Of a stretch of DNA of 64,000 nt, positions 37,472 to 46,832 are shown one piece after another. The position numbers and the translations under genes were made by a program. The stretch spans positions 3,472,001-3,536,000 of the forward strand of contig NZ_JABFCS010000001.1 of the NCBI RefSeq assembly GCF_013087525.1, read 5' to 3'. The stretch comes from Ramlibacter montanisoli. GTDB taxonomy: Bacteria > Pseudomonadota > Gammaproteobacteria > Burkholderiales > Burkholderiaceae_C. The notes beneath the pieces are model-generated. The model made no database searches. It was not told the DNA's origin and saw only the letters and a list, made by a program, of their open reading frames with translations. Position 1 is the first letter of the stretch. Every line of letters starts with the position of its first letter.

Positions 37472-39628
37472 ATGAACCAACGTTTCGCCGCCGCCTCACT
37501 GGCCCTGGCCCTGCTGCTGGGGACCGCCATGGGCGTGCACGCGCAGCGCGCCAGCGAGCCGATCACGCTCAACTTCGTCAACGCCGAGATCGAGGCGGTG
37601 GCGCGCACCATGGCCGCGATCACCGGCCGCAACATCGTGGTCGACCCGCGGGTGAAGGGCACCATGACGCTGTCGACGGAGCGGCCGGTGCCGCCGGCCG
37701 CCGCCTTCAACCAGTTCGTGGCCACGCTGCGCCTGTCCGGCTACACCGTCGTCGAATCCGGCGGGCTGCTCAAGGTGGTGCCGGAAGCCGAGGCCAAGCT
37801 GCAGGGCGGCTCCGTCTCGGTGGGCGGCACCGCCACCGGCAGCCAGATCGTCACACAGATCTTCCGCCTGAACTTCGAGAACGCGTCCAACCTGGTCCCG
37901 ATCCTGCGTCCGCTGATCAGCCCCAACAACACGATCAACGTGAACCCCGGCAACAACTCGCTGGTGATCACGGACTATGCGGACAACCTGCAGCGCATCG
38001 GCCGCATCATCGCGGCGCTGGACGTGTCCAGCGCCACCGACGTGGAGGTCATCAACCTGCGGCACGCCCTCGCGGTGGACCTCGCGCCCATCGTGCAGCG
38101 GCTGGTCGACTCGTCCGGCGGCCCCGGGGGGCGGCGGCCGGGCAGGGACAGACCGACACCTCCTTCCGCACCGCGGTGATCGCCGAGCCGCGCAGCAACT
38201 CGCTGATCGTGCGCGCGGGCAATCCCGCGCGGCTGAACCTGGTGCGCTCGATCGTCGCGAGCCTCGACGTCGCCGGCACCGGCGCCGCCGCCGGCAACAT
38301 CCACGTCGTCTACCTGCGCAACGCGGAAGCCACCAAGCTCGCCACGGTGCTGCGCGCGGCCCTGGCCAGCATCGCCGGGCCCGGCACCACGGGTGCCGCG
38401 GGCGCGGCCGGGGGCCGGCGGCGGCGTGCTGCTTGCGCAGCCTTCGCCGCTGACCGCCAGCGGCCTGAGCAGCCCGGGCGCCGGCACCGGCACCAGCGCG
38501 TCCAACGCGCCGATCACCCCTTCCGCCCAGCCTTCCACCGGCGGCCAGATCCAGGCCGACCCGGCGACGAACTCGCTGATCATCACGGCACCCGAACCGC
38601 AGTACCGGCAGCTGCGCGCCGTGATCGACCAGCTCGATGGCCGCCGCGCGCAGGTGCTGGTGGAAAGCCTGATCGTGGAGGTGAACGCCGACAAGGCGGC
38701 CGAGTTCGGCATCCAGTGGCAGAACATCCTGGGCACCAGCAACAGCAGCGTCATCGGCTTCCTGGGCACCAACTTCCGCGGCAGCGGCACCGGCGGCGCC
38801 AACATCATCGACCTGGCCATCGGCGCGGCCACCGGCGAGGTGCGTCCTGCGCCCGGCGTCAACATCGCCGCGGCGCGCAACATCAACGGCACCTTCGTGC
38901 TGGGCCTGCTGGCCCGCTTCCTGGAGGCGAACACCGACGCCAACGTGCTGTCCACGCCGAACCTGCTGACGCTGGACAACGAGGAGGCCAAGATCGTCAT
39001 CGGCCAGAACGTGCCCTTCGTCACCGGCCAGTTCACCAACACGGGCACCAGCAACAGCTCGGTGAACCCCTTCCAGACCATCGAGCGGCGCGACGTGGGC
39101 CTGACGCTGCGCGTGAAGCCGCAGATCAACGAGAACGGCACGGTGCGCCTGACGATCTACCAGGAGGCCTCGAGCGTGCAGCCCGGCACCGAGCGGGACA
39201 CCAACGGCCCCACCACCAACAAGCGCACCATCGAGTCCAACGTGCTGGTGGACGACGGCTCGGTGGTGGTCCTGGGCGGCCTGCTGGAAGACCGCTACGG
39301 CGGCAACCAGGAAAAGATCCCCGGCGTCGGCGACGTCCCGGTGCTGGGCAACCTGTTCAAGAGCGAGGCGCGCCGCCGCACCAAGAGCAACCTGATGGTC
39401 TTCCTGCGGCCGGTGGTGATCCGCGACACCAGCGCGAGCGACGCGGTGTCGATCGACCGCTACGACCTGATGCGCACCAAGCAGCAGAACACGCAGCCGG
39501 CCAACAGCGTGATCGTGCCGGTCAACCAGGCGCCGATCATGCCGGAGATCACGACCGTGCCGCCGCCGCTGGACACCTGGAAGCCGCTGTCCCCGCCGCC
39601 GGCCACCACCGCGCCCAGCGTGCGCTGA
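37472..39628 (+). CDS. gspD: Type II secretion secretin GspD (two frameshifts)
   Basis: Outer-membrane channel of the T2SS, about 719 residues. Signal peptide (AAASLALALLLGTAMGVHAQ), the N0 domain (ITLNFVNAEIEAVARTMAAI), three N domains with DPRVKGTMTL and YADNLQRIGRIIAALDV, then the secretin core with VLVESLIVEVNADKAAEFGI and VPVLGNLFKSEARRRTKSNL. Bases are lost in the G runs at about 38125-38131 and 38409-38415, both in Gly/Ala-rich linkers. After the core, a Pro-rich tail of about 60 residues may bind a pilotin. Six bases after gspN. Confidence 0.93.
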
Positions 39629-39634
39629 AGGACG

Positions 39635-41038
39635 ATGCGCTACCCGCTGCCCTACGGCTTCGCGCGCAGCCAGCAGCTCCTGCTGGAAGACGACGGCGGG
39701 CAGCTGGTGCTGTGGCACGCGGGCACGCCGGCGCCGGCCTGGAGCGAGGTGCTGCGCAAGTACCCGGTGCGCAAGCTGCAGCAGCTGGACGCCGGCGCGC
39801 TGGCCCAGCGCATCTCGGCCGCCTATGCCCAAGGCGAATCGAGCGCCGCCACCGTGGTCAGCGAAGTGCAGAACGACGCCGACCTCACGCGCATGATGCA
39901 GGAGCTGCCGGCGGTGGAAGACCTGCTGGAGGCGAGCGACGACGCGCCCATCATCCGCATGCTCAACGCGCTGCTGACGCAGGCGGCACGCGACGGCGCC
40001 AGCGACATCCACATCGAGCCCTACGAGCGCCATTCGAGCGTGCGCTTCCGCGTGGACGGCGCGCTGCGCGAGGTGGTGCAGCCCAATCGCGCCCTGCACG
40101 CGGCCCTGATCTCGCGCCTGAAGATCATGGCGGAACTGGACATCGCGGAGAAGCGGCTGCCGCAGGACGGCCGCATCTCGCTGCGCATCGGCACGCGCGC
40201 CGTGGACGTGCGCGTGTCCACCATCCCCAGCGCGCACGGCGAACGCGCGGTGCTGCGGCTGCTGGACAAGAGCGAGAGCCGCATCAGCCTGGAGTCGGTC
40301 GGCATGACCGGCGGCACGCTGGACCGCTTCCTCGAACTGATCGGCCAGCCGCACGGGATCATCCTGGTGACCGGCCCGACCGGCTCCGGCAAGACCACCA
40401 CGCTGTATGCGGCGCTGAGCCGGCTGGACGCCAGCACCAGCAACATCATGACGGTGGAGGACCCGATCGAGTACGAGCTGCCCGGCATCGGGCAGACGCA
40501 GGTCAACCCCAAGATCGACCTCGACTTCGCCAAGGCGCTGCGCGCGATCCTGCGGCAGGACCCGGACGTGATCATGATCGGCGAGATCCGCGACTACGAA
40601 ACGGCGCAGATCGCGATCCAGGCCTCGCTGACCGGCCACCTGGTGCTGGCCACGCTGCACACCAACGATGCCGCCAGCGCGGTGAACCGGCTGATCGACA
40701 TGGGCGTGGAGCCCTTCCTCCTGAGTTCATCGCTGCTCGGCGTGCTGGCGCAGCGCCTGGTGCGCAAGCTGTGCGAGTACTGCAAGGTGGAAGGGGAAGG
40801 CGTGGCGCGCGGCTGCGCGCATTGCAGCTACACGGGCTACCAGGGGCGCACCGGCATCTTCGAGCTGATGGTCGCCAACGACGCGATCCGCGCCCTGATC
40901 CACAACCGGGCGGCGGAAGCCGGCGTCCGCGAGGCGGCGCTGTCGTCCGGCATGCGCCTGATGCGCGACGACGGCGAGCGGCTGGTGCGCGAAGGCATCA
41001 CCTCGCGCGAGGAAGTGCTGCGCGTCACGCGCGACTGA
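39635..41038 (+). CDS. gspE: Type II secretion ATPase GspE
   Basis: A 467-residue hexameric ATPase driving pseudopilus assembly. Walker [10 protein letters not shown] at 247-255, the Asp box ([20 protein letters not shown]), Walker B ([10 protein letters not shown]) and the His box ([14 protein letters not shown]) are all present. The tetracysteine zinc site is CEYC-(10)-CAHC, with an unusually short loop between the two pairs. The N-terminal GspL-binding domain is short. It follows gspD by six bases; gspF, its usual neighbour, is absent. Confidence 0.95.
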   Translation: MRYPLPYGFARSQQLLLEDDGGQLVLWHAGTPAPAWSEVLRKYPVRKLQQLDAGALAQRISAAYAQGESSAATVVSEVQNDADLTRMMQELPAVEDLLEASDDAPIIRMLNALLTQAARDGASDIHIEPYERHSSVRFRVDGALREVVQPNRALHAALISRLKIMAELDIAEKRLPQDGRISLRIGTRAVDVRVSTIPSAHGERAVLRLLDKSESRISLESVGMTGGTLDRFLELIGQPHGIILVTGPTGSGKTTTLYAALSRLDASTSNIMTVEDPIEYELPGIGQTQVNPKIDLDFAKALRAILRQDPDVIMIGEIRDYETAQIAIQASLTGHLVLATLHTNDAASAVNRLIDMGVEPFLLSSSLLGVLAQRLVRKLCEYCKVEGEGVARGCAHCSYTGYQGRTGIFELMVANDAIRALIHNRAAEAGVREAALSSGMRLMRDDGERLVREGITSREEVLRVTRD

Positions 41039-41046
41039 CGCCGCCG

Positions 41047-41685
41047 GTGCCGTCCCGCCGCGCCTTCCTCGTTGCAGCGCTCGCGCTCTTGGCCGCGGCC
41101 GGCTGCTCGCGCAAGCAGAAGATGCAGCCGCTGCCCGCAGGCAGCACCGTGCTGGCCCTCGGCGACTCGCTGACCTTCGGCACCGGCGCCAGCGCGGAGA
41201 CGAGTTATCCGGTCGTGCTGGCTCGCCGGACCGGGTGGGACGTGGTGAATGCGGGCGTCCCGGGCGACACCGCCGGCGGCGCGCTGGGGCGGCTGCCGGC
41301 CTTGCTGCAGCAGCACCAGCCGCGGCTGGTGATCGTGAGCATCGGCGGCAACGACTTCCTGCGCCGTGTCGCGCCGGCCGAAACGCGGGCCAACATTCGC
41401 GGCATCTGCGAGCAGGCCGCGACCGGTGGTGCTCAGGTGCTGCTGGTGGCGATTCCGGAAGTGAGTGCCTTCGCCGCGGCGGCGCGTTCCCTCGCTGACC
41501 ACGCGCTCTACCGCGAGCTGGCCACCGAGATGAAGATCGCCCTGCACGAGCGCGGCTGGTCGGATGTCCTGAACGATCCGGCGCTGCGCTCGGACCCGAT
41601 CCACGCCAACGCGCGTGGCTACGAAGCCTTCGCCGCGGGTCTTGCGGCCCGGGCGCGCGAACTGGGGCTGATGGCAGCGCGCTAG
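41047..41685 (+). CDS. SGNH-family lipase/esterase lipoprotein (TesA-like)
   Basis: A 212-residue hydrolase starting at GTG 41047. The signal SRRAFLVAALALLAAAGC ends in a lipobox (AAGC), so it is probably lipid-anchored. The four SGNH blocks are visible: GDSLTFG with nucleophile serine, NAGVPGDTA with glycine, SIGGNDFLRR with asparagine, and DPIHANARGY with the Asp-His pair. TesA-like enzymes hydrolyse esters and thioesters. Lying directly after gspE, it could be in the same transcript; whether it is secreted by the T2SS is not known. Confidence 0.88.
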   Translation: MPSRRAFLVAALALLAAAGCSRKQKMQPLPAGSTVLALGDSLTFGTGASAETSYPVVLARRTGWDVVNAGVPGDTAGGALGRLPALLQQHQPRLVIVSIGGNDFLRRVAPAETRANIRGICEQAATGGAQVLLVAIPEVSAFAAAARSLADHALYRELATEMKIALHERGWSDVLNDPALRSDPIHANARGYEAFAAGLAARARELGLMAAR

Positions 41686-41888
41686 TACGCGCGTTCCGGC
41701 GGATTGCCCGGGCCGGGTTCCTTGATCGGATACTGCGGCCCGCGTTCCTTCTCGATCGGCGGGGCCTGGCGGTCGTCCTGCTGCGGGCGGGGCTGCGGTT
41801 GCGGCTGCTGCTGCTGCTGCGCCTGCAGGCGGTAGCTGGCGGTGGGCTTGCCGCTCAGCGGCTTGAACCTGGCCTTGAACATCACCAT
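41682..41888 (-). CDS. Small Gln/Pro-rich hypothetical protein
   Basis: 68 codons from ATG 41888 (an inner ATG is at 41882) to TAG 41682-41684, overlapping the esterase stop. The N terminus MVMFKARFKPLSGKPTASYR is followed by a stretch of Gln and Pro (about residues 23-40) and a charged tail. No membrane segment. Not recognised; a small cytoplasmic protein of unknown role. The Shine-Dalgarno GGGAG is close upstream, which supports expression. Confidence 0.55.
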   Translation of the reverse strand: MVMFKARFKPLSGKPTASYRLQAQQQQQPQPQPRPQQDDRQAPPIEKERGPQYPIKEPGPGNPPERAY

Positions 41889-41903
41889 GGCGATCTCCCT
41901 TCC

Positions 41904-42122
41904 TCAGTCCGGCGTCTGCACGAAGTCCGTATGGCCGCCCACGCCGTCCCGCTTCTCGTTCTCTTCGGACACGGTGCGCTGGTTGGGCACCAGCTCCTGC
42001 TGATCGTCGTCGGCCCGCGGCTTGGGCTGCGGGATGGTGCCGCGCTCCGGTTGCGGATGCGCCAGCCCGTGGTCGATGGGGTGCGGTCTTCTGGCATGGG
42101 AGGCCTCCTGTGTCCATGCCAT
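41904..42122 (-). CDS. Small polar hypothetical protein
   Basis: 72 codons from ATG 42122 to TGA 41904-41906. The sequence is rich in His, Pro, Asp and Gln (DHGLAHPQPERG, KPRADDDQQELVPNQRTVSE) and has no hydrophobic core, so it is probably disordered. It lies 15 bases before the Gln/Pro-rich gene on the same strand, so the two small genes may be one transcript. Not recognised. Confidence 0.45.
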   Translation of the reverse strand: MAWTQEASHARRPHPIDHGLAHPQPERGTIPQPKPRADDDQQELVPNQRTVSEENEKRDGVGGHTDFVQTPD

Positions 42123-42217
42123 GGTGCCGCCACGGCCGCTTGCGGCCGCTAGGCGCGGGGCGCTCCGGGGCCTAGTCCCGGCCCGCGCTCTGCTGTCAGC
42201 CCCTGACTACAGCTGGC

Positions 42218-42934
42218 TCAGCAGCCAAGCTGCTCGGCCAGGTCCAAGAGGTCGCGGCTGTGCAGTTCGTTCGCAGCCTGCGGGCTCACGTCCTTGACCT
42301 TGCCCGCGCCGAACTCCAGCGGCCGCTCGACGTAGGCGGTGCGCAGTCCGCAGGCGCGCGCGCCTTCCAGGTCGTCGTGGTGCGCGGCGACCAGCATCAC
42401 GCGCTGCGGCGGCAGGTCGAACACGCGGGCGACGCCCCGGTAGGTGGCGGGATCGGGCTTGTACGCGCGGAACACTTCCGCCGAGAGCACGCAGTCCCAG
42501 GGCAGGCCGGCACGCTTGGCCATGCGCGTGAGCAGCCCCAGGTTGCCGTTGGACAGCGTGCACACGATGTACTTGCGCTTCAGGCGCTGCAGCCCGGCGA
42601 CGGCGTCGGGCCAGGGATCGAGGCGATGCCACGCGCGATTGAGGTGGCTTCGCGCCGCTTCGTCGAGGTGCGCGAGGCCGAACTGCGGCAGGATCTCATC
42701 GAGGATCCTGCGGTGCAGGTCGTCGATCAAGGTCCAACCGAGCTCGCCGGACATCACCCGCGCCATCGCCGGCCGGTAGCCGGCGCGCCACGCGAGCGCG
42801 AAGGCATCGCCATCCACCTGCGGATGCAGCGCGGACATCTCGCGCACGATGCTGCCGTGCCAGTCGACGACGGTGCCGAAGATGTCGAAGGCGAGGACCT
42901 CGACTTCGTCGGCGTGTCCCCAGCGGAGGTGCAA
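42218..42934 (-). CDS. Haloacid dehalogenase type II family hydrolase
   Basis: A 238-residue HAD-superfamily hydrolase. Motif I is AFDIFGTVVDW with nucleophile Asp17, motif II is CTLSNGNLGLL, the lysine is in YKPDPATYRG, and motif III is LVAAHHDDLEGARACGL. Haloacid dehalogenases (DehII-like) have this arrangement, but many relatives act on phosphates, so the substrate is not established. The gene overlaps nothing and follows the YegP-like gene by 6 bases on the same strand. Confidence 0.85.
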   Translation of the reverse strand: MHLRWGHADEVEVLAFDIFGTVVDWHGSIVREMSALHPQVDGDAFALAWRAGYRPAMARVMSGELGWTLIDDLHRRILDEILPQFGLAHLDEAARSHLNRAWHRLDPWPDAVAGLQRLKRKYIVCTLSNGNLGLLTRMAKRAGLPWDCVLSAEVFRAYKPDPATYRGVARVFDLPPQRVMLVAAHHDDLEGARACGLRTAYVERPLEFGAGKVKDVSPQAANELHSRDLLDLAEQLGC

Positions 42935-42940
42935 GGGAGT

Positions 42941-43279
42941 TCAGCCCGCGGTCAGGTCCTTGACGGCGGCGGTCGGCGCATTGGCCTTCACGGACGCGAT
43001 GCCGTTTTCCATCGCCGCGGCAGAAGAGTACATCTCGCTGCGCCCCACGGCCTGGCCGTTGCCGGCGACCAGCGTGAAGTACGCCGAATCGTCCTTGGCC
43101 GTCTTGCGCTGGTAGCGGGCGTCGTCCCCGGCGTTCTGCTTCACCGACGCGATCCCGTCGAGAGCGCTCTGCTTCGTCTTGTACAGCTCGCTCGACAGGA
43201 TGACCTGGTTGTTGCCGGCCTTCAGGTTGAACCGGAACTGGGAGCCCGCTGCCGCATTGAGTTCGAAGTAGCCTGCCAC
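42941..43279 (-). CDS. YegP-like DUF1508 tandem-repeat protein
   Basis: A 112-residue protein made of two DUF1508 repeats: GYFELNAAAGSQFRFNLKAG...SALDGIASVKQNA (about 3-50) and DSAYFTLVAGNGQAVGRSEM...AMENGIASVKANA (about 60-105). The start is GTG 43279 with GGAGAA upstream, since the ATG at 43369 adds a non-conserved arginine-rich head. Family members are small cytoplasmic proteins without a proven function. Confidence 0.85.
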   Translation of the reverse strand: MAGYFELNAAAGSQFRFNLKAGNNQVILSSELYKTKQSALDGIASVKQNAGDDARYQRKTAKDDSAYFTLVAGNGQAVGRSEMYSSAAAMENGIASVKANAPTAAVKDLTAG

Positions 43280-43350
43280 GGTCGTTCTCCAAAGTGGAGA
43301 GGGCAGTTTGGCACGGTTGCGACAGGACGTACAGGGGCGCCGCCGGGGAC

Positions 43351-43521
43351 TCAGTCCTTCTTCAGGCACTCGCTCATGAACTTCTTGCGCTCGTCCCCCT
43401 TCTTGTCACCGGCGTCCTTGTTGCAGGTGGCCATCTTGCTTTGCTGCTTGGTTTCGGCAGCGTGGACCGCGCCCACCGAGAGGCCGAGGGCGAGGATGGC
43501 GAGGGAAAGAAGCTGTTTCAT
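43351..43521 (-). CDS. PsiF-family small exported protein
   Basis: A 56-residue protein from ATG 43521. Signal peptide KQLLSLAILALGLSVGAVHA, then one PsiF repeat, MATCNKDAGDKKGDERKKF followed by MSECLKK, with the paired cysteines of the family. PsiF proteins are induced by phosphate starvation in E. coli; no Pho box was recognised here. The longer frame from 43557 adds only upstream noise. Confidence 0.8.
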   Translation of the reverse strand: MKQLLSLAILALGLSVGAVHAAETKQQSKMATCNKDAGDKKGDERKKFMSECLKKD

Positions 43522-43630
43522 GCAGGCTCCGTCCGAGGTTGTGCGCCATTTCAGCACGGCCGTGGGCGCGGGACAAGCTTGGCCCGGCCGGAAATGAAAA
43601 CGCCCCGAGCGAGTCGGGGCGTTCAGGGTC

Positions 43631-43706
43631 TGGTGGCCTGGGGCGGAATCGAACCACCGACACGCGGATTTTCAATCCGCTGCTCTACCAACTGAGCTAC
43701 CGGGCC
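43631..43706 (-). tRNA. tRNA-Phe (GAA)
   Basis: The 76 bases on the minus strand fold into a cloverleaf: D stem GCTC/GAGC, anticodon stem GCGGA/TCCGC with the loop TTGAAAA (anticodon GAA), T stem GGTGG/CCGCC with TTCGATT, and an encoded CCA end. The acceptor stem GGCCCGG/CCAGGCC has one C5-A68 mismatch. Confidence 0.93.
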
Positions 43707-43756
43707 GTGAGCCGGAAATTATATCAGAGGGGGACGCACCGCCCGCGGGGAGCGCC

Positions 43757-43790
43757 CCCACCCCAGCCCTCCCCCGCAGGGGGAGGGAGG
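43757..43790. repeat. Intergenic palindromic repeat
   Basis: CCCTCCCCC (43767-43775) and GGGGGAGGG (43779-43787) form a perfect 9-bp stem with the loop GCA, preceded by CCACCCCA. It lies between tRNA-Phe and the end of the ntrX-like gene and may serve as the terminator of the latter. It is of the same type as the repeat inside the oppF-like gene. Confidence 0.6.
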
Positions 43791-43798
43791 AAGACACG

Positions 43799-44524
43799 TC
43801 AAGCGGCGGAGGAGCTGTTGCGCTTGCCGCGCGAGAGGTCCACGCCCAGTTGCTTGAGCTTGCGGTACAGGTGCGTGCGCTCCAGGCCGGTCTTCTCCGC
43901 CACGCGCGTCATCGAGCCGCCTTCCTTGGCCAGGTGGAACTCGAAGTAGCACTTCTCGAATTCGTCGCGCGCGTCGCGCAGCGGCTTGTCCAGTTCGAAC
44001 AGCTGGCGCGCCTGCGGGCCCATCTCCACCGCCGCCGGAATGGTCTGGCCGCCGGTCATGGCGGCTTCGACCGTGAGCTCCTGCACCTGCATAGGCATCA
44101 CGCCCGCCATGCCGGGCTTGCGCATCGGCACCACGGCGGCCGTCGTGCCGCCGCCGCCATTGCGCGCGAGGCCAGCTTCCACCGCCTTGAGCAGCTTCTG
44201 CATCGTGATCGGCTTCTCCAGGAAGGAGTGCGCGCCGATCTTCGTGGCTTCCACCGCCGTCTCGATGGTGGCGTGCCCGGACATCATGATGACGGGCATG
44301 CTCAGGAGACCGGTCGTGGACCACTCCTTGAGCAGCGTCACGCCGTCGGTGTCGGGCATCCAGATATCGAGCAGCACCAGGTCGGGCCGCATGCGCTGGC
44401 GGGCCGCCCGGGCCTGCGCCGCGTTTTCAGCAAGTTCGACGGTGTGACCTTCGTCGTTGAGGATTTCGGAGAGGAGGTCCCGGATACCGAGCTCGTCGTC
44501 CACCACCAGTATGTTTGCCATCAC
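43799..44524 (-). CDS. NtrX-like response regulator lacking AAA+ domain
   Basis: A 241-residue response regulator. Receiver domain at about 1-120 with phospho-acceptor Asp53 (LLDIWMPD), Thr/Ser MMSGHA and Lys EKPI; a Gly/Thr/Met-rich linker at 125-165; and a Fis-type helix-turn-helix at about 195-225 (SMTRVAEKTGLERTHLYRKL). There is no sigma-54 AAA+ domain between them, unlike full-length NtrX (about 450 residues). Cognate kinase is the NtrY-like gene 41 bases upstream. Such short forms act as plain DNA-binding regulators. Start MMAN or MAN is open. Confidence 0.9.
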   Translation of the reverse strand: MMANILVVDDELGIRDLLSEILNDEGHTVELAENAAQARAARQRMRPDLVLLDIWMPDTDGVTLLKEWSTTGLLSMPVIMMSGHATIETAVEATKIGAHSFLEKPITMQKLLKAVEAGLARNGGGGTTAAVVPMRKPGMAGVMPMQVQELTVEAAMTGGQTIPAAVEMGPQARQLFELDKPLRDARDEFEKCYFEFHLAKEGGSMTRVAEKTGLERTHLYRKLKQLGVDLSRGKRNSSSAA

Positions 44525-44565
44525 CCTCTCTGCATTGGACCGTCACAGGCGTGAAGGCCGCGTTG

Positions 44566-46832
44566 TTAACCCGCAACTCCAAATGATAACGACACTTGGG
44601 CCCCCTGGACGACTCCTTCGACGGCCCTATTTTTCAGATCGATGCGGGCGCCATGCTCATCCGCGATTTTTTCACGACGGCCAGCCCGAGACCCGTGCCC
44701 TTGGACTTGGTCGTCACGTAGGGCTCGAAGGCGCGCTTCAGGATGTGCTCCGGGAAGCCGCTGCCGTTGTCCTGCACCAGCAGGCGCACGCGGCGCGAGG
44801 TTTCGCTCCATTGCGTGCGGACCACCACGTCCGGGTTCGGCCGGCCCTCGGTGGCATCCTGCGCGTTTTGCAGCAGGTTGTGTATGACCTGCCGCAACTG
44901 CTGCGGATCGCCCAGAATCCGGGGGCAGGCCGGGTCCAGCACCACCCGCACCGGCACCTGCGCCGGGCCGCGCGCGTCCTCGCCTTCCCGCGCGTACAGG
45001 TGCAGCACGTCGTTCACCAGGGCGTTGAGGTCCACCGGCTTGAGTTCCGCCGCCGGCAGCCGGGCGTAGTCGCGGAACTCGTTGACCAGCCGCTTCATGG
45101 AATCGACCTGGTCGACGATGGTGTGGACCGACTTGACCAGCATCGCCCGCTCGGGCTCGGCCAGCTTGCCGCTCAACTTCATCTCCAGCCGCTCCGCCGA
45201 CAGCTGGATCGGCGTCAGCGGGTTCTTGATCTCGTGCGCCAGGCGCCGGGCCACCTCGCCCCAGGCCTGCGCCCGCTGCGCCGAGACGATCTCGGAGATG
45301 TCGTCCAGCACCAGCAGGTTCGCGTCGCCCGGCATGGCGGCGCCGCGCGCCACCAGCGTCACCACGTTGGCCTGGGTGTCGCCGCCGCGGGCGGTGTTCA
45401 GCTCGAAGGGCTGCTGCCAGTGGTCGACGATCTGGGTTTCGGTCAGGAACTCCTCGAAGCGCTGCTGAACCGCCGCCCCGAAGGCCTCCAGGCCCGGGAC
45501 CTTGGACAGCGGCCGGTCCTGGTAGTCCTCCAGCGGATAGCGCAGGATGCGCGAAGCCCCGGGGTTGGACGTGATGATCCGGCCTTCCCGATCGAGCACG
45601 ATCACGCCCGCGGTCAGGTTGTCCAGGATGGTCTGCAGGTTGGCCCGGGCCGCGCTCACCTGGTCCATGCTGCGTTCGACGGCGAAGCGCGCATCCGCCA
45701 GCTGCTGCGTCATCTGCGCGAAGGAACGCGTGAGGCCGCCGAGTTCGTCCTTGCCCTGCAGGGCCGGCTTGGGCGAGAGGTCGCCGGCGGCCACCTCGCT
45801 CACGCCGGCGGCCAGCAGCAGCAGCGGCCGCGCGAGCTGGTTGCCCAGGATGATGGCCAGCAGCACCGCGCCGAAGACGGCGAGGAACAGGCTCAAGGTC
45901 AGCGTGCCGATGTACATGCGGCGCAGCCCCTCCCGGCCCAGCGCGCGCTCCTGGTACTCGCGGTTGGCCTCCTGCACCGCGATCGCATTGGCCACCAGCG
46001 CGGGTGGAATGGTGATGGTGGCCTGCAGGAAGCGCGACTCGGCCAGCAAGCCCAGGCTGGGCTGCGGCACCGGCACGATCGCCTTGATCCTGGCGCTGTT
46101 GGTGGCCGCGACGTTCGGGTCGTCCAGTCCCTCCACGATGGTGAAGGCGCGCTGCGTGCGCACCGCCCGCAGCTGCTGCGGCGTGGGCCGTTCGGGGTGG
46201 ATCTGGAAGCGCGACTGCCCCGTGCTGGCGATCATCTGGCCGCTGGTGCTCCAGAGCACCACGTCGGTGGCGCCCAGCTGCTCGCGGGTGCGCTCCAGCG
46301 CCAGGCCGGCCGAGGTGTCCGAGGTTTCCGAGAGCTGGTTGGCGGCGCTGCGGGTCTTGGCCGCCAGGTCGCTCGCCAGGGCATCGAGCGTGGCGCGCCC
46401 GAGGTTCAGGCCCGCGTCCAGCGCGCCTTCCACCTTGACGTCGAACCAGCTCTCGATGGAGCGCGAGACGAACTGGTAGGACACCACGTAGATCAGCACG
46501 CCGGGCACCAGGCCCACGAAGGCGAAGATCGCCGCCAGCTTGACCAGCAGGCGGCTGCCGAACTTGCCGCGCCGCAGCCGCGAGGCCAGGCGCACAAACA
46601 CCCACAGGATCACCGCCAGCAGCACGCCGGCGATCACCATGTTCAGCGCGAACAGCCGGCCGTAGTTGCGCTCGTAGAAGTCGCGGTTGTTGGTGGCCTG
46701 CGTGAGCAGGAACAGCAGCACGATGGCGATGCCGATGGCCACCGTCACGCCCACGGCGATCGCCCAGCGCCAGGCGCGCGAGCTTTCGAGCAGCTTGCGC
46801 GGCGGGCCTTCGGGCGGTCGGGGCAGGTTCAC
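44566..46832 (-). CDS. NtrY-like sensor histidine kinase (3' frameshift)
   Basis: A membrane sensor kinase of about 755 residues. Four membrane helices precede and flank an extracytoplasmic sensor region; a HAMP domain (LARPLLLLAAGVSEVAAGDL) and a PAS domain (LQTILDNLTAGVIVLDREGR) follow. The phospho-acceptor His, near residue 533, is in RLAHEIKNPLTPIQLSAERL, and the ATPase domain has N, G1 and G2 boxes (VIHNLLQNAQDA, DNGSGFP, KGTGLGLAVV). One A is missing in the run at 44667-44672: the true end reads KKIADEHGARIDLKNR...LSFGVAG. The start GTG 46832 overlaps the DUF4390 stop. Confidence 0.9.

Noticed and set aside
37156..41685. A 1,509-residue ORF joining GspN, parts of GspD, GspE region and the esterase
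   Set aside because: Only the GspN tail, a middle slice of GspD and the esterase are real in this frame; the rest is the wrong frame across gspD shifts and gspE.
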